DNA of 64,000 nt, taken from Marinobacter sp. LA51 (lineage in GTDB: Bacteria; Pseudomonadota; Gammaproteobacteria; Pseudomonadales; Oleiphilaceae). Positions 18,845-28,841 of this stretch are shown here, in pieces; positions within the stretch are counted from its first letter, which is position 1, and every line of letters begins with the position of its first letter. The notes beneath the pieces were generated by a model. That model did no database searches. It saw only the letters and a list, made by a program, of their open reading frames with translations, and was not told the DNA's origin. The position numbers and the translations under genes are program-made. The stretch lies in contig NZ_AP028070.1 in assembly GCF_030297175.1 (NCBI RefSeq), positions 930,001 to 994,000 on the forward strand, given 5' to 3'.

Positions 18845-18919
18845 TGGCTGGGGTGGCAGGATTCGAACCTGCGCATGACGGGATCAAAACCCGTTGCCTT
18901 ACCACTTGGCGACACCCCA
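18845..18919 (-). tRNA. tRNA-Gln (TTG anticodon)
   Basis: This 75-base tRNA on the reverse strand starts with T (TGGGGTG acceptor arm pairing CACCCCA), as in E. coli tRNA-Gln. It has anticodon TTG in GGTTTTGATCC, T-arm AGGTTCGAATCCT, discriminator G and encoded CCA. It lies between ispE (19 bases) and prs (52 bases) and is probably processed from a common transcript. Confidence 0.95.
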
Positions 18920-18938
18920 GTATCGTGCTTTTTTGGCA

Positions 18939-19802
18939 TCATTTTAGCTCTGTCAGCTTTTTGTGTAGAGGCGAATAGTTCACCCCTTTAGCTACGAACC
19001 CCGTGATGCCGGAGGGTTTGCTTTCCCAGATAATCCGGGCTGCGGATTCTGTAGGGAAACGTCCAAATATGCAAGCCCCGGTTCCGGTTAATCTTGCAGG
19101 TCCGAATTGTGCAAGCCAATCCAGGCTTTGGTTGACCTCAGGATACAGTCTTCGAACCGCATCTTCACAGTCGTTTCGGTACCTCGAGGCGTCTCCCTCA
19201 AAAGCGGGCGCTATTGTGATTCTCGGGGTGTTTCTTGTCAACCCTTGATCGGAAAAAATCTTACCGGTGTTGATGTTGCAGCCGGGTTTCAGAACGACGA
19301 ACCAGTCCTCCGGCGGTGTCGCCGGCGTCAGTTTTTCGCCCACACCTTCACCAAAAGCGGCATGGCCACGGACAAACACCGGTACATCTGCGCCGAGAGC
19401 CAGGCCCAGTTGCGCCAGCTCGTCAATATCGAGGCCCAGCTGCCAGAGATAATTCAGGCCCAGCAGGGTAGTGGCGGCGTCGGAGCTGCCGCCGCCCAGA
19501 CCGCCGCCCATAGGTAGTCGCTTGGCAATGCTGATGTCGACGCCGGGCAGGGGCGAGTTCGCCCGTTTCGCCAAGACCTCGGCGGCACGCACCACCAGGT
19601 TGCCCTGGTCGGGAACGCCGGCGAGGGCTTGGGCAAGGCGAATGCCCGGACGCTCGGGTGTCAGTGTGAGGGTGATGTCGTCGCCGTGGTCCAGAAACTG
19701 AAACAGGGTTTGCAGTTCGTGGTAGCCATCGGGCCGGCGCCCGACAATGTGCAGAAACAGGTTCAGTTTCGCCGGCGCCGGCAGGGTGATGCTGGTAGTC
19801 AC
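18939..19802 (-). CDS. ispE: 4-diphosphocytidyl-2-C-methyl-D-erythritol kinase
   Basis: This 287-residue GHMP kinase of the MEP isoprenoid pathway has the substrate lysine region PAPAKLNL (K12), the ATP-binding [14 protein letters not shown] loop (97-110) and catalytic D139 in LGADVPVF. The third GHMP motif LTGTGACIF is also present. Its start overlaps the stop of lolB by four bases (ATGA), giving translational coupling. tRNA-Gln follows immediately. Confidence 0.96.
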   Translation of the reverse strand: MTTSITLPAPAKLNLFLHIVGRRPDGYHELQTLFQFLDHGDDITLTLTPERPGIRLAQALAGVPDQGNLVVRAAEVLAKRANSPLPGVDISIAKRLPMGGGLGGGSSDAATTLLGLNYLWQLGLDIDELAQLGLALGADVPVFVRGHAAFGEGVGEKLTPATPPEDWFVVLKPGCNINTGKIFSDQGLTRNTPRITIAPAFEGDASRYRNDCEDAVRRLYPEVNQSLDWLAQFGPARLTGTGACIFGRFPTESAARIIWESKPSGITGFVAKGVNYSPLHKKLTELK

Positions 19803-20440
19803 GGCTTGGTGTCCAGGGTGTTCCAGTTACTGACCACTAATCGCACCCGCTTGTCGTCCTTCAGGGCGGTGATTTTCGCCGGCAGGGTGGGGTGGTCTGG
19901 CAGGAATTGCTGCCAGCGGTCGTAGCGGATTTCCCAGCCGGCCTGGCGAATGATCGCTAATTGATTGGCGTCGTTAAACAGAAGCCGGAAATCGTCGCCT
20001 GGGGCGGGCAGGCCCCGAATCCACCAAACCAGATGGTTCAGGGGTAATTGCCAGCCGGTAGCGGCCGCCACGAGCGCCTCGGGTTCGCCGGACCGGTAGG
20101 TGTCGCCACCGGGCAGGGTCAGTTCAATAAACCCCGGCACACCTTTTAGAGTGGTGCTGCCCATGCCCAGGAATGACGACGACAGGGCCAGGTCGTAGGC
20201 CTCGCCCTGTTGAATCCAATGATTGATCAGCGCGGTACCGCTGTCGGAGGGTTGCCGCACCGCCAGTTTGCCCATCAGCTGCCAGTGGTCGAAGCGGGTC
20301 AGTTGCTGGCTACGCTTGGCCCAGTCGGCGGGTGGTTGATCGGTCATCCCCTCAGGCAGGGGTGCCAGGTCGATGGTGGTGCAGGCGCCAAGCAGGGCGA
20401 TCAATGGCAGTAACAGCCATAAACGGAGCGTTCGTGGCAT
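19799..20440 (-). CDS. lolB: Outer-membrane lipoprotein receptor LolB
   Basis: The 213-residue lipoprotein has a lipobox LLGAC with C20 as the acylated residue. The mature domain matches LolB, which accepts lipoproteins from LolA and inserts them into the outer membrane inner leaflet; landmarks include the [15 protein letters not shown] and [13 protein letters not shown] strands and the [14 protein letters not shown] segment. It overlaps ispE by four bases and the upstream TPR gene by one base, forming a three-gene operon. Confidence 0.94.
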   Translation of the reverse strand: MPRTLRLWLLLPLIALLGACTTIDLAPLPEGMTDQPPADWAKRSQQLTRFDHWQLMGKLAVRQPSDSGTALINHWIQQGEAYDLALSSSFLGMGSTTLKGVPGFIELTLPGGDTYRSGEPEALVAAATGWQLPLNHLVWWIRGLPAPGDDFRLLFNDANQLAIIRQAGWEIRYDRWQQFLPDHPTLPAKITALKDDKRVRLVVSNWNTLDTKP

Positions 20441-22185
20441 TACAGCTCACCGTTATCGGTCAGGCGGTCAATGGTTTCCCGCAGAACGCTGTGGTCGGCA
20501 TCCTGCTCCAGGCCTTCCTTCCAGACAATGCGGGCCTGGTCTTCGGCACCGCTAACCCACAGTGCCTCGCCATAGTGGGCAGCGACTTCCGGATCGGGGA
20601 ATGCGGACCAGGCCCGTGCCAGGTAGTCGAGGGCCGGCTGCAGTTGCCCTTCCTGAAACAGAACCCAGCCCATGCTGTCGAGAATGGCGGGGTTTTCCGG
20701 GTCCAGGGCCAGGGCTCGCTCAATGTAGTTGCGGGCTTCCTTCAGTCGATCAGTCCGGGTGGTCAGGATGTAACCCAGGGCATTGAGGGCGACGGCGTTG
20801 CCCGGGTCCTCGTCGATGATGCGCTTGAGGTCTTCCTCGGCGCGTCCTGGCTGATCCATGGTGTCGAGCATCATGGCGCGGGCGTAGCGAATCTGGATGT
20901 TGTCGGGGAACTCGTCCAGTGCCTCGGTGGCGGTTTCAAGGGCGGCTTGATTGCGGTCCTGGTCCAGCAGCAGATTTACTTCCAGTAGCCAGAAGTTCTC
21001 CGCTTGCTGAGGATTGGTGTCTTTCAGGTTGCGAATGTTGGTAACGGCATCGTCTAGCCGGTTCTCTTCGGCTAGCAATTCGCTGGTGCGTGCGAGTGCC
21101 GGGAAATAGTAGTTGCCCTGGGAGACGCTCTGGTAATAGCTGATGGCCTGCTGGGTATTGCCGGCCTCGTCTTCCATGCGCCCGAGGTAATAGTTGGCTT
21201 CGTTGGTGTGGTGGCCCTGTTGGATCAGACGGTTCAGTTCCTGTCTGGCCAGGTCGGTCTGGCCGTTTTCCATGGCGACCAGGGCGTGGGACAAGCGAAG
21301 GCCCGGAGTATTCGGGTACTGCTGCACGAGGCGTTTGAACTCGTCCTGGGCGGCCTGCAATTCACCCTCGCCCAGCAACATACGGCCATAGAGTGTGCCC
21401 ATGCGGCGGTTGGCCGGGAAGCGCCGGGTATTGGTCATCAGGTAATCGAGCGCCTGCTGCTGGGCGTTTTCCTGGTAAAGCAGGTCGCCCCTGAGAATGA
21501 TCGCCGGCTGGAAGTTGGGATGCTCCTCGAGTAAAGGAGTCAGTCGATTCAAGGCCTGGCCAGGATCGCCGGTTACCTTTAATAGCAGCGCAATGCTGTA
21601 GTCGAGCTCGGGCGAATTCGGGTGGCGCTCCGCCAGTTCCTTGTAGAGCTGCAGGAGTTCTTGTTGCTGTTCCGGGGGCAGGTTGCCAGCCATGGCAGCC
21701 AGGCTGTCGAAATCAGCATCGCCACCCTGGTTCATGATTTTTTCCATGTGACCCAATGCGGTATTCAGTTCGTTGCGCTTGATGGCCTGGATGGCAGATA
21801 CGCGCAGGGCCTGCATGTTGTCGGGGTCGACTTCCAGCCACAGGTCAGCGAGCTGCTTCTGGGCGTTGTCGCCATTAAGGGATTGGGCTATGCGCATGGC
21901 ACGCTCGATAACGCCTTTGTCCCGGGACTTTTTGGCGGCCTTCAAGTAGTTCACCAGGGTGACATCGTAGCGACCGCGCTGTGCGGCAATCTCTCCGGTA
22001 AGGAGAAGGTAGAGAACGTCCGGCTCGAAGTCGGCATACGCAATGCTCGCCTCGCTGGCCGGTTTGGCCTCGGCGGCGGCTGGGGCTTCGGTGCCGGTTT
22101 CTTGCCCGGAGCCGTTCAGGCTGGCGCAGCCGGCGAGGGAGAGGCCCAGCAGGCAGGTGACCAATAAGGGTGCGGATTTGTGCAT
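20440..22185 (-). CDS. TPR-repeat lipoprotein
   Basis: The 581-residue protein has a type II signal peptide with lipobox LAGC (C20), an Ala/Glu/Pro-rich linker and then about a dozen tetratricopeptide repeats across the rest of the chain. The last repeats read NPAILDSMGWVLFQEG-like units. This gene is regularly found upstream of lolB in pseudomonads and relatives. The lipid anchor and TPR scaffold suggest a periplasmic protein-assembly role at the inner or outer membrane, but the function is not established. It is the first gene of the lolB-ispE operon. Confidence 0.88.
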   Translation of the reverse strand: MHKSAPLLVTCLLGLSLAGCASLNGSGQETGTEAPAAAEAKPASEASIAYADFEPDVLYLLLTGEIAAQRGRYDVTLVNYLKAAKKSRDKGVIERAMRIAQSLNGDNAQKQLADLWLEVDPDNMQALRVSAIQAIKRNELNTALGHMEKIMNQGGDADFDSLAAMAGNLPPEQQQELLQLYKELAERHPNSPELDYSIALLLKVTGDPGQALNRLTPLLEEHPNFQPAIILRGDLLYQENAQQQALDYLMTNTRRFPANRRMGTLYGRMLLGEGELQAAQDEFKRLVQQYPNTPGLRLSHALVAMENGQTDLARQELNRLIQQGHHTNEANYYLGRMEDEAGNTQQAISYYQSVSQGNYYFPALARTSELLAEENRLDDAVTNIRNLKDTNPQQAENFWLLEVNLLLDQDRNQAALETATEALDEFPDNIQIRYARAMMLDTMDQPGRAEEDLKRIIDEDPGNAVALNALGYILTTRTDRLKEARNYIERALALDPENPAILDSMGWVLFQEGQLQPALDYLARAWSAFPDPEVAAHYGEALWVSGAEDQARIVWKEGLEQDADHSVLRETIDRLTDNGEL

Positions 22186-22280
22186 GCAACTTCCCGTGAT
22201 TCTGTCGACAACTCTTCAGAGATTGACGCCAACCCGCCGTTGGTTTGAGCTGGATCGGCTCGCGGCCGTGGCCGGTTCCC

Positions 22281-22286
22281 TATAAT
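22281..22286. promoter_or_regulatory. -10 element candidate in the hemA / TPR-lolB divergent region
   Basis: TATAAT occurs on the forward strand; on the reverse strand the same spot reads CATTAT with TTGGGC 18 bases upstream, a better match for the TPR-lolB-ispE operon. The direction is undecided. Confidence 0.3.
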
Positions 22287-22420
22287 GGCATAAGCGCCTG
22301 ATCTTGCCCAACCTGTCCGCACTTGCCGCAGCGTTCAGGCAATAAGGTGGCAGCGGAGGGCGCTGGTCGTTAAAATGTCGTTCATTAACCCCTGTTGGCA
22401 TAAGGTTGTACAACCAAGAC

Positions 22421-23710
22421 ATGGCACTGGTAACGCTCGGAATCAATCATCGTACAGCTCCGGTAGAGCTGCGCGAGCGCGTGGCGTTCACACCGGAGCA
22501 CATGGCGGACGCCTTTGCCGAATTGCGGGCGGCGTCCGGTGCCACCGAGGCTGCCATCCTTTCTACCTGTAACCGCACTGAGCTCTACCTGGCGGGCGAC
22601 GACGACTGCGCGCCTTCGGTGCTGCGCTGGCTGGCGGGCTTTCACGATCTGGACAGCTCCGAGCTGGAGCAGTCGCTGTATGTCTATCGGGATGCCGAGG
22701 CAGTCCGGCACGTGATGCGGGTTGCCGCAGGCCTTGATTCCATGGTGCTGGGCGAACCGCAGATCTTCGGGCAGTTGAAAGATGCCTATGCCCTGGCGCG
22801 GGAAAACAACGCCAGTGGTACCTTCCTGTCCCGAATGTTTGAGCAGGCGTTCTCGGTAGCCAAGCGGGTACGGACACAAACTGCGATCGGTGAAAATCCG
22901 GTGTCGGTGGCCTACGCCGCCGTCAGCATGGCGCACCACATTTTCGCCGACATGTCCCGCAACAAGGCATTGTTGATTGGTGCTGGCAAGACCATTGAGC
23001 TGGTGGCCCGGCATCTGGCCGATGCCGGCGTGCAGGATTTCCTGGTGGCGAACCGGACCCTGGAGCGGGCCCAGACCCTGGCCGGCCGGCATGGCGGAAA
23101 GGGCATTCTGCTGTCGGAAATCCCGGAATACCTGACTGACGTCGATATCATCATTTCCTCAACCGCGAGCCCGTTGCCTATTCTGGGTAAAGGCGCGGTT
23201 GAGCGGGCGTTAAAGAAGCGCAAGCACAGGCCCTATTTCATGGTGGACATTGCAGTACCCCGGGATATCGAACCGGAAGTGGCCTCGCTGGACGATGTCT
23301 ATCTGTATACCGTTGACGACCTGCGCCAGGTTATTGAAGAAAATATCCGGTCCCGCGAAGGCGCGGCCCGTGAAGCTGAAAACCTGGTCGACTCCGGGGT
23401 TCAGGATTTTCTCAATCAGCTCCGCGCGCTCGATGCGGTATCAACGCTCAAGCAATTCCGCCAACGCGCCGAAGTTCTGCGCGATGTCGAAACCGAAAAA
23501 GCCCTGCGTACTCTCCGTAACGGAGGCGATCCGGAAACGGTGCTGCGCAGTCTGGCTCGTGGTCTGACCAACAAACTTCTGCATGAACCGTCGGTACAGG
23601 TCCGCAAGGCGACTACCGAAGGACGTCCCGAGGTGACCGAATGGCTGCGTGAGTTGCACCAGCTGGATGTTCTGGAAGCAGACGAGCCGACCACCCCGGA
23701 AAAAATATGA
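22421..23710 (+). CDS. hemA: Glutamyl-tRNA reductase
   Basis: The 429-residue enzyme reduces glutamyl-tRNA to glutamate-1-semialdehyde, the first step of C5 tetrapyrrole synthesis. The nucleophile C50 is in [10 protein letters not shown], the LGEPQIFGQ motif is intact, the NADPH domain contains [13 protein letters not shown], and a C-terminal dimerisation helix is present. The ATG at 22421 ([10 protein letters not shown]) matches the family N-terminus; a TTG five codons earlier is possible but less likely. A 12-base palindrome GGTTGTACAACC sits at 22404-22415 immediately before the start. It overlaps prfA by four bases. Confidence 0.96.
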   Translation: MALVTLGINHRTAPVELRERVAFTPEHMADAFAELRAASGATEAAILSTCNRTELYLAGDDDCAPSVLRWLAGFHDLDSSELEQSLYVYRDAEAVRHVMRVAAGLDSMVLGEPQIFGQLKDAYALARENNASGTFLSRMFEQAFSVAKRVRTQTAIGENPVSVAYAAVSMAHHIFADMSRNKALLIGAGKTIELVARHLADAGVQDFLVANRTLERAQTLAGRHGGKGILLSEIPEYLTDVDIIISSTASPLPILGKGAVERALKKRKHRPYFMVDIAVPRDIEPEVASLDDVYLYTVDDLRQVIEENIRSREGAAREAENLVDSGVQDFLNQLRALDAVSTLKQFRQRAEVLRDVETEKALRTLRNGGDPETVLRSLARGLTNKLLHEPSVQVRKATTEGRPEVTEWLRELHQLDVLEADEPTTPEKI

Positions 23711-24795
23711 AACCATCGATTCAATCTCGCCTCGAACAGCTCTCTGACCGCTTCGAGGAGGTCAGCGCGTTGCTCAGCGACGCATCCGTTATCTCCAATC
23801 AAAGCCAGTTCCGGGATCTTTCCCGTGAATTTGCCGAGATAGAGCCGATTGTCCATTGCTTCGAAGCCTGGCGTGAATCCCTGAACGACATCGAAGCGGC
23901 CAAAGAATTGGCCGAAGACAGCGATGCCGATATGCGGGAAATGGCGGCTGATGAACTGGCGCTTGCCCGGCAGAAAAACGAAGAGCTGGACGAAGAGCTA
24001 CAGCGGCTGATGCTGCCGAAAGACCCCAACGACGGCAAAAGCGTGTTCCTGGAAATTCGGGCTGGCACCGGCGGCGACGAAGCCGCTATTTTTGCTGGCG
24101 ATCTGTTCCGCATGTACGGCCGTTATGCCGAGCGCCGCCGCTGGCAGGTAGAGGTTGTCAGCGAGAGTGAGGGCGAGCACGGCGGCTATAAGGAAGTCAT
24201 TGCCCGGGTTGCCGGCGACGGCGTGTACGGCGCCTTGAAGTTTGAATCCGGTGCTCACCGGGTTCAGCGGGTACCGGAAACCGAATCCCAGGGCCGCATC
24301 CACACCTCCGCCTGCACCGTGGCGGTTATGCCGGAGGCGGACGAAGCCGAGGCGGTAGAAATTAACAAGTCGGACCTTCGGGTTGATACCTTCCGCGCCT
24401 CCGGTGCCGGTGGTCAGCACGTTAACAAGACCGATTCCGCGATCCGCATTACCCACCTGCCCACCGGGATTGTGGTGGAGTGTCAGGAAGAACGGTCGCA
24501 GCACAAGAACCGGGCGAAGGCTCTGAGTTTTCTGGCGTCCCGGCTGCAAAACGCCGAGTTGGAACGGCAGCAGAAATCCATGGCCGAAACTCGCAAAAGC
24601 CTGGTCGGCAGCGGCGACCGCTCCGAGCGGATACGCACCTACAACTTCCCCCAGGGCCGGGTGACCGATCACCGCATTAACCTGACCTTGTATAAGCTGG
24701 ACGAAGTGGTGTCCGGTGATCTGGATGCGGTGCTGGTGCCGTTGCAGCAGGAACACCAGGCCGAGTTGCTGGCGTCACTGGCTGATGACCAGTAG
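23707..24795 (+). CDS. prfA: Peptide chain release factor 1
   Basis: The 362-residue protein recognises UAA/UAG. It shows the RF1 P-x-T anticodon tripeptide (PET, 190-192, within [11 protein letters not shown]. coli has PAT) and the catalytic GGQ at 235-237 ([16 protein letters not shown]). The middle-residue change A to E lies in the variable position. It overlaps hemA by 4 bases and prmC, its methyltransferase, by 11, a classical coupled arrangement. Confidence 0.97.
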   Translation: MKPSIQSRLEQLSDRFEEVSALLSDASVISNQSQFRDLSREFAEIEPIVHCFEAWRESLNDIEAAKELAEDSDADMREMAADELALARQKNEELDEELQRLMLPKDPNDGKSVFLEIRAGTGGDEAAIFAGDLFRMYGRYAERRRWQVEVVSESEGEHGGYKEVIARVAGDGVYGALKFESGAHRVQRVPETESQGRIHTSACTVAVMPEADEAEAVEINKSDLRVDTFRASGAGGQHVNKTDSAIRITHLPTGIVVECQEERSQHKNRAKALSFLASRLQNAELERQQKSMAETRKSLVGSGDRSERIRTYNFPQGRVTDHRINLTLYKLDEVVSGDLDAVLVPLQQEHQAELLASLADDQ

Positions 24796-25675
24796 CACCC
24801 CGCTGAGCTGTGAGAACATGCTGCGCCAGGCCGCTGAGCAGATTGGCGGTGACAGCCCCCGCCTGGATGCGGAGTTGCTGCTCAACCACGTTACTGGCCT
24901 GAGCCGGACCAGTTTCCGCGCCTGGCCAGAGCGCGAGGTTACCGCCGACCAGGCGGCAGAATTTCATGCCCTGGTGTCTGAACGCGCTGCCGGAAAACCT
25001 GTGGCTTATCTTCTGGGGCACCAGGAATTCTGGTCTCTTCCTTTATTGGTCAGCCCCTCTACTTTGATTCCCCGTCCCGACACCGAGTGCCTGGTGGAAG
25101 TCGCGTTGTCGCTGCCGGTTCCGGCGGCAGCCCGGGTTCTGGATCTGGGCACCGGCACGGGTGCCATTGCCCTGGCTTTGGCCAGTGAACAGCGAGATTG
25201 GCAGGTAACCGCCTGCGACTGTGTGGACGAAGCAGTGACACTTGCCCGCAGAAACGCCAAAGAGCTTGGGCTGTCGGTTGAGGTAATGCAGAGCTCCTGG
25301 TTTTACGGCCTTACTCCGGGAAAATTTGATCTGATCGTGTCCAACCCTCCCTATATTGCCAATACCGATCATCATCTCCGTGAAGGTGATGTCCGGTTCG
25401 AGCCGTCGTCCGCGCTGGTGTCTGGTGTGGATGGTCTCGACGATATCCGACAGATTGTGGAGCAGGCGCCAGACTGGCTTGAGCCCGGTGGTTGGCTGCT
25501 GATGGAGCACGGCTTCGAGCAGGCCGGTGCGGTTCGTTCGTTGCTGGAGACGCGTGGTTTTTTGGCGGTTGAAAGCCGGAAAGATTACGGTGATCGTGAC
25601 CGGATGACGCTCGGGCGTTGGGCCGGTCGTTCGGAACCATCGAATCAGCAAACAGGAGAGCGACATGCTCAGTGA
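24785..25675 (+). CDS. prmC: Release-factor glutamine methyltransferase
   Basis: This 296-residue SAM-dependent enzyme methylates the GGQ glutamine of release factors. It has the SAM-binding DLGTGTG (120-126) and the catalytic NPPY (187-190) in a helical-bundle N-terminus plus Rossmann C-terminus. The ATG at 24785 lies inside prfA and gives the family-length protein; the longer open frame upstream is prfA in another frame. The C-terminal end is extended slightly and overlaps moeB by 11 bases. Confidence 0.94.
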   Translation: MTSSTPLSCENMLRQAAEQIGGDSPRLDAELLLNHVTGLSRTSFRAWPEREVTADQAAEFHALVSERAAGKPVAYLLGHQEFWSLPLLVSPSTLIPRPDTECLVEVALSLPVPAAARVLDLGTGTGAIALALASEQRDWQVTACDCVDEAVTLARRNAKELGLSVEVMQSSWFYGLTPGKFDLIVSNPPYIANTDHHLREGDVRFEPSSALVSGVDGLDDIRQIVEQAPDWLEPGGWLLMEHGFEQAGAVRSLLETRGFLAVESRKDYGDRDRMTLGRWAGRSEPSNQQTGERHAQ

Positions 25676-26414
25676 TGACGAGCTGCTGCGTTACAGTCGA
25701 CAGATTCTGATGCCCAGCTTCGACGTGGCTGGCCAGGCTGCACTGAAATCGGCGCGGGTGCTGGTCATAGGCGCGGGCGGCCTGGGTTGCCCAGTGGCTT
25801 TGTATCTCGGTGCGGCGGGCGTTGGGCAGCTGACCCTGGTGGATGACGACGACATCGAACTGGCGAATCTCCAGCGCCAGATTGGCTTCGAGCAGTCGGA
25901 ACTGGGGCAGTCGAAAGCTGAAGCCCTGGCTAACCGGGTGCAGCGCATCAATCCGTTGATTTCAGTCACCGCCCTGAACCAGCGCCTGGACGGTGATGCA
26001 CTGGCCCGGCAGGTGGAGGAAGCGAGTCTGGTGGTGGATTGCTGTGACAATTTCCAGACCCGGTTCGCGGTAAATCGGGCCTGCGTGGCTGCCAAGGTGC
26101 CGCTGGTATCCGGTGCTGCGATCCGGGGCGAGGGCCAGCTTTCGGTTTACGATTCCCGGAATGACCAAAGTCCCTGTTACCACTGTCTCTATCCCGAGCA
26201 GGGCAATGAGGAACTGACCTGTTCAGAAGCCGGCGTGATCGCACCCCTGGTTGGCATGATCGGGTCGGCCCAGGCCATGGAAGCCCTCAAGGTGATTGCC
26301 GGTGTCGGCACGCCGTTGGTTGGCCGGTTACTGATCCTCGATGCCTGGCAAATGGCCTGGCGCGAAATGAAACTGGCGCGGGATCCTGAATGCCCGGTTT
26401 GCGGCACGCCCTGA
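25665..26414 (+). CDS. moeB: Adenylyltransferase MoeB/ThiF family
   Basis: This 249-residue E1-like protein activates the C-terminal glycine of a small sulfur-carrier (MoaD or ThiS). The nucleotide loop GAGGLGCP (37-43), the DxDxIxxxNLQRQ helix, D127 region and C186 of LTCSEAGVIAPL are present, as are the zinc cysteines CYHC (171-174) and CPVC near the C-terminus. The hemA-prfA-prmC-moeB order supports MoeB, but the same position can hold a ThiF-like or HesA-like protein. Confidence 0.9.
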   Translation: MLSDDELLRYSRQILMPSFDVAGQAALKSARVLVIGAGGLGCPVALYLGAAGVGQLTLVDDDDIELANLQRQIGFEQSELGQSKAEALANRVQRINPLISVTALNQRLDGDALARQVEEASLVVDCCDNFQTRFAVNRACVAAKVPLVSGAAIRGEGQLSVYDSRNDQSPCYHCLYPEQGNEELTCSEAGVIAPLVGMIGSAQAMEALKVIAGVGTPLVGRLLILDAWQMAWREMKLARDPECPVCGTP

Positions 26415-26415
26415 A

Positions 26416-27819
26416 CTAATCCTTCAGCGCCCGAAACTTGGCAATCGCCTCTTTCCGGCTTTCCTTCAGATCCACAATCGGTCGCGGATACCCCTTCGGA
26501 ATAACGCCCCCTTTGCTGCCGGGATCATGGATTTGCTTGTTGTCGAGCTTGGCCAGCTCCGGCACCCACTGGCGGATAAAATAGCCCTTCGGATCAAAGC
26601 GCTCGCTCTGGGTGACCGGATTGAACACCCGGAAGTAGGGCGCTGAATCGGTGCCTGTCGACGCGCTCCATTGCCAGCCACCGTTGTTTGATGCCAGAAA
26701 GCCGTCCACCAGTTTCGACATGAAATAGGCCTCGCCCAGGCGCCAATCGATGAATAGATTCTTGGTCAGGAACATGGCGGTCACCATGCGCAGGCGATTG
26801 TGCATCCAGCCAGTTTCGTTCAGCTGCCGCATGGCGGCGTCGACGATCGGGATTCCGGTCCGGCCTTCTTTCCAGGCCTCAAACTTCTCACCGGGTTCAT
26901 TCCACGTCAGCGCTTCAGTGTCGGTTTTGAACGCCCGATGCATGCTCACGCGCGGGTAGTGGTAAAGAATGTTGATGTAGAAGTCGCGCCAGGCAATTTC
27001 GCTGATCCAGGTGGTCAGGCCTTCCTGATTGCCGCCCATGCCCTGGGCCTGACGTGCCGCCAACAGGCATTGGCGACCAGACAGCACGCCGTTGGCCAGG
27101 TACGGCGACAGTTGGCTGGTGCCGTCCAGTGATGGGAAGTCCCGGTCTTCCTTATAGGAGCCCGCGCGTTCACTGAGGAAGTGCTCCAGCTGGTCATGGG
27201 CGGCATCTTCACCGGTTTTCACCAGTGCTGGCGGGGCATCGCGAAAGGCCTCGGGTATCTCGTCCACACGCGCCGCCTTCACCGGCTTGCCCTGGGCTTC
27301 GGGAATCGGCAGCACCGTCGGTTGAGCAACATCGATCCATTTTTTCCAACTGCGGGAAAAGGGCGTGAACACCGAGTAGGGCTCTTCCTGCTGGGTCAGG
27401 ATCTCGCCAACCGGGGCCACGGTCTGATCCCGGTACTTGCAGACTCCCACGTCCTCAGCGCCCAATTGCCGTTTCAGCTGCTTGTCGCGGCGGCGCTCGT
27501 TGACCCCGTATTCCTCGTTGAAGTGCACACGGCTGATGCCTTTGTCGCGACAAAGCTGCGCCAGGGATTCGATGCTGTCGCTGAATCGCCTGGCAGTAAT
27601 AAAGGTCATCGAAATGCCCAGTTGCGCAAGTTCCTTGGCCAACGCATTGGCGTGGGCAATGACGAAATGCACGCGGGCCGGGGACCAGTCGTGCTCCTGC
27701 CACTGTTCTGGTGTAAGGATGAAGCAGGCGTGCACGCCGCTCTTGGCTTTGCAGGCGGCGGTGAGCGCCGGGTTGTCGGCGGTACGGAGGTCGTTTCGAA
27801 ACCAGACCAGCTGTGTCAT
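26416..27819 (-). CDS. phrB: Deoxyribodipyrimidine photolyase
   Basis: This 467-residue class I CPD photolyase uses light to split cyclobutane pyrimidine dimers. It opens with LVWFRNDLRTADNPAL, has the antenna-binding N-domain and the FAD domain with WRDFYINIL, GxPxVDAAMRQLNETGWMHN and WQWSASTGTDSAPYFRVFNP. The tryptophan chain residues appear conserved. It lies tail-to-tail with moeB (one base between stops). AGGA precedes the start. A cryptochrome assignment is less likely from the classic C-terminal sequence. Confidence 0.93.
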   Translation of the reverse strand: MTQLVWFRNDLRTADNPALTAACKAKSGVHACFILTPEQWQEHDWSPARVHFVIAHANALAKELAQLGISMTFITARRFSDSIESLAQLCRDKGISRVHFNEEYGVNERRRDKQLKRQLGAEDVGVCKYRDQTVAPVGEILTQQEEPYSVFTPFSRSWKKWIDVAQPTVLPIPEAQGKPVKAARVDEIPEAFRDAPPALVKTGEDAAHDQLEHFLSERAGSYKEDRDFPSLDGTSQLSPYLANGVLSGRQCLLAARQAQGMGGNQEGLTTWISEIAWRDFYINILYHYPRVSMHRAFKTDTEALTWNEPGEKFEAWKEGRTGIPIVDAAMRQLNETGWMHNRLRMVTAMFLTKNLFIDWRLGEAYFMSKLVDGFLASNNGGWQWSASTGTDSAPYFRVFNPVTQSERFDPKGYFIRQWVPELAKLDNKQIHDPGSKGGVIPKGYPRPIVDLKESRKEAIAKFRALKD

Positions 27820-27999
27820 GGGAAGTCCTGTCGCGTGTTGCTCTCTTGGAGGTGCATTTGAAGTACCTCATTTATAAAGTCAGGCATAAGGGTAAATACA
27901 TGCCAAGGATTCAATAAAATCACAGACTTGGATATTCGCTGAGCTGCCACGATTGGATTATAGTGAGTGAAATCTGCCAGTGAGACGCTAAGGAGCCCC

Positions 28000-28818
28000 G
28001 TGGCACAAATGGAATCCCAAACCGAAGGTCTGCAAGACGGTGTGTGGGCTCAGCCGTACACCCTGGCTTCCGGACAAACCCAGTATCATCAGCTGGGGCA
28101 AGTGCGTCTTTGGGTGACTCTTCTGGATCAGGAATGGCAGCTTCGGTCCCAGACTAGGGCGCCGGAGACGGATCCCGTCACCTGGACCCAGGGCATCGGG
28201 CACACCTTGCCATCGTCCGACGTGGAACTGCAGCGTTTCATCCGCCCCGGTGATTCCAATGTCGTGACCTTTATCCCCGGTGTTGCGTCCCTGCCCACGG
28301 TCATCCGACCTTTCCAACCGCTGACCATCCCCGCCGGTGGCCGCTGCGTAATTTACGTCGGCACGGTGGTCTGGATGAAGGTCTGCGTCGGAGAGGCGAA
28401 AACAGTTCTGACCGAGGTGCCTCTGGGAATGCCTTCGCTCACGTGGGTCGGGCGCAACACCATGGAGGGGGAGCTGTGCTATTCGTCGTCCAGCTTTGCC
28501 CGGCTGGTGCTGGAAGCCGTGCCCAAGCGGCCCTGGCGGGCGGTTACGCCGGTCACCATCGTGAACCAACGGACAGAGCCGCTGTTGCTGGAGCGGTTCA
28601 GCCTGCCCACGCCGTTGCTGTCCCTGCACCTGAATGAACGCGGGCAGCTCTGGACACCCGGGGTGACGGTAGTGTGTGAAACCGAAATGAATTCGGCCAG
28701 TCTGAACGTGGACCAGTCGTTGTTGGCAGCGGCAGGGCCATGCCAACAGGTAGGTCCGGCCCGTGAGCCAGTTGCTCGTGGTCGTCTTGTCCGCGCGTTT
28801 GATCGCATGTTTGGTTAA
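28000..28818 (+). CDS. DUF432-like protein, first gene of the MscS-RimBK operon
   Basis: The 272-residue soluble protein has no signal peptide. Its sequence (a beta-rich pattern with VEL-RFIRPGDSNVVTF, FQPLTIPAGG and PLLLERFSLPTPLLSL) recalls DUF432, a family of unknown function often encoded beside mechanosensitive channels; this family tag is from memory and moderate. I place the start at GTG 28000, preceded by AAGGAG, rather than at an upstream alternative. Only 23 bases separate it from the MscS gene. A cytoplasmic or channel-associated role is inferred from that context only. Confidence 0.65.
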   Translation: MAQMESQTEGLQDGVWAQPYTLASGQTQYHQLGQVRLWVTLLDQEWQLRSQTRAPETDPVTWTQGIGHTLPSSDVELQRFIRPGDSNVVTFIPGVASLPTVIRPFQPLTIPAGGRCVIYVGTVVWMKVCVGEAKTVLTEVPLGMPSLTWVGRNTMEGELCYSSSSFARLVLEAVPKRPWRAVTPVTIVNQRTEPLLLERFSLPTPLLSLHLNERGQLWTPGVTVVCETEMNSASLNVDQSLLAAAGPCQQVGPAREPVARGRLVRAFDRMFG

Positions 28819-28841
28819 CCCCGTTTGAGGGAGTCACTGTT

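Noticed and set aside
22404..22415. GGTTGTACAACC palindrome before hemA as an operator
   Set aside because: A close relative GGTGTACAACC also occurs at 4274-4284, but two short sites without a known regulator are not enough.
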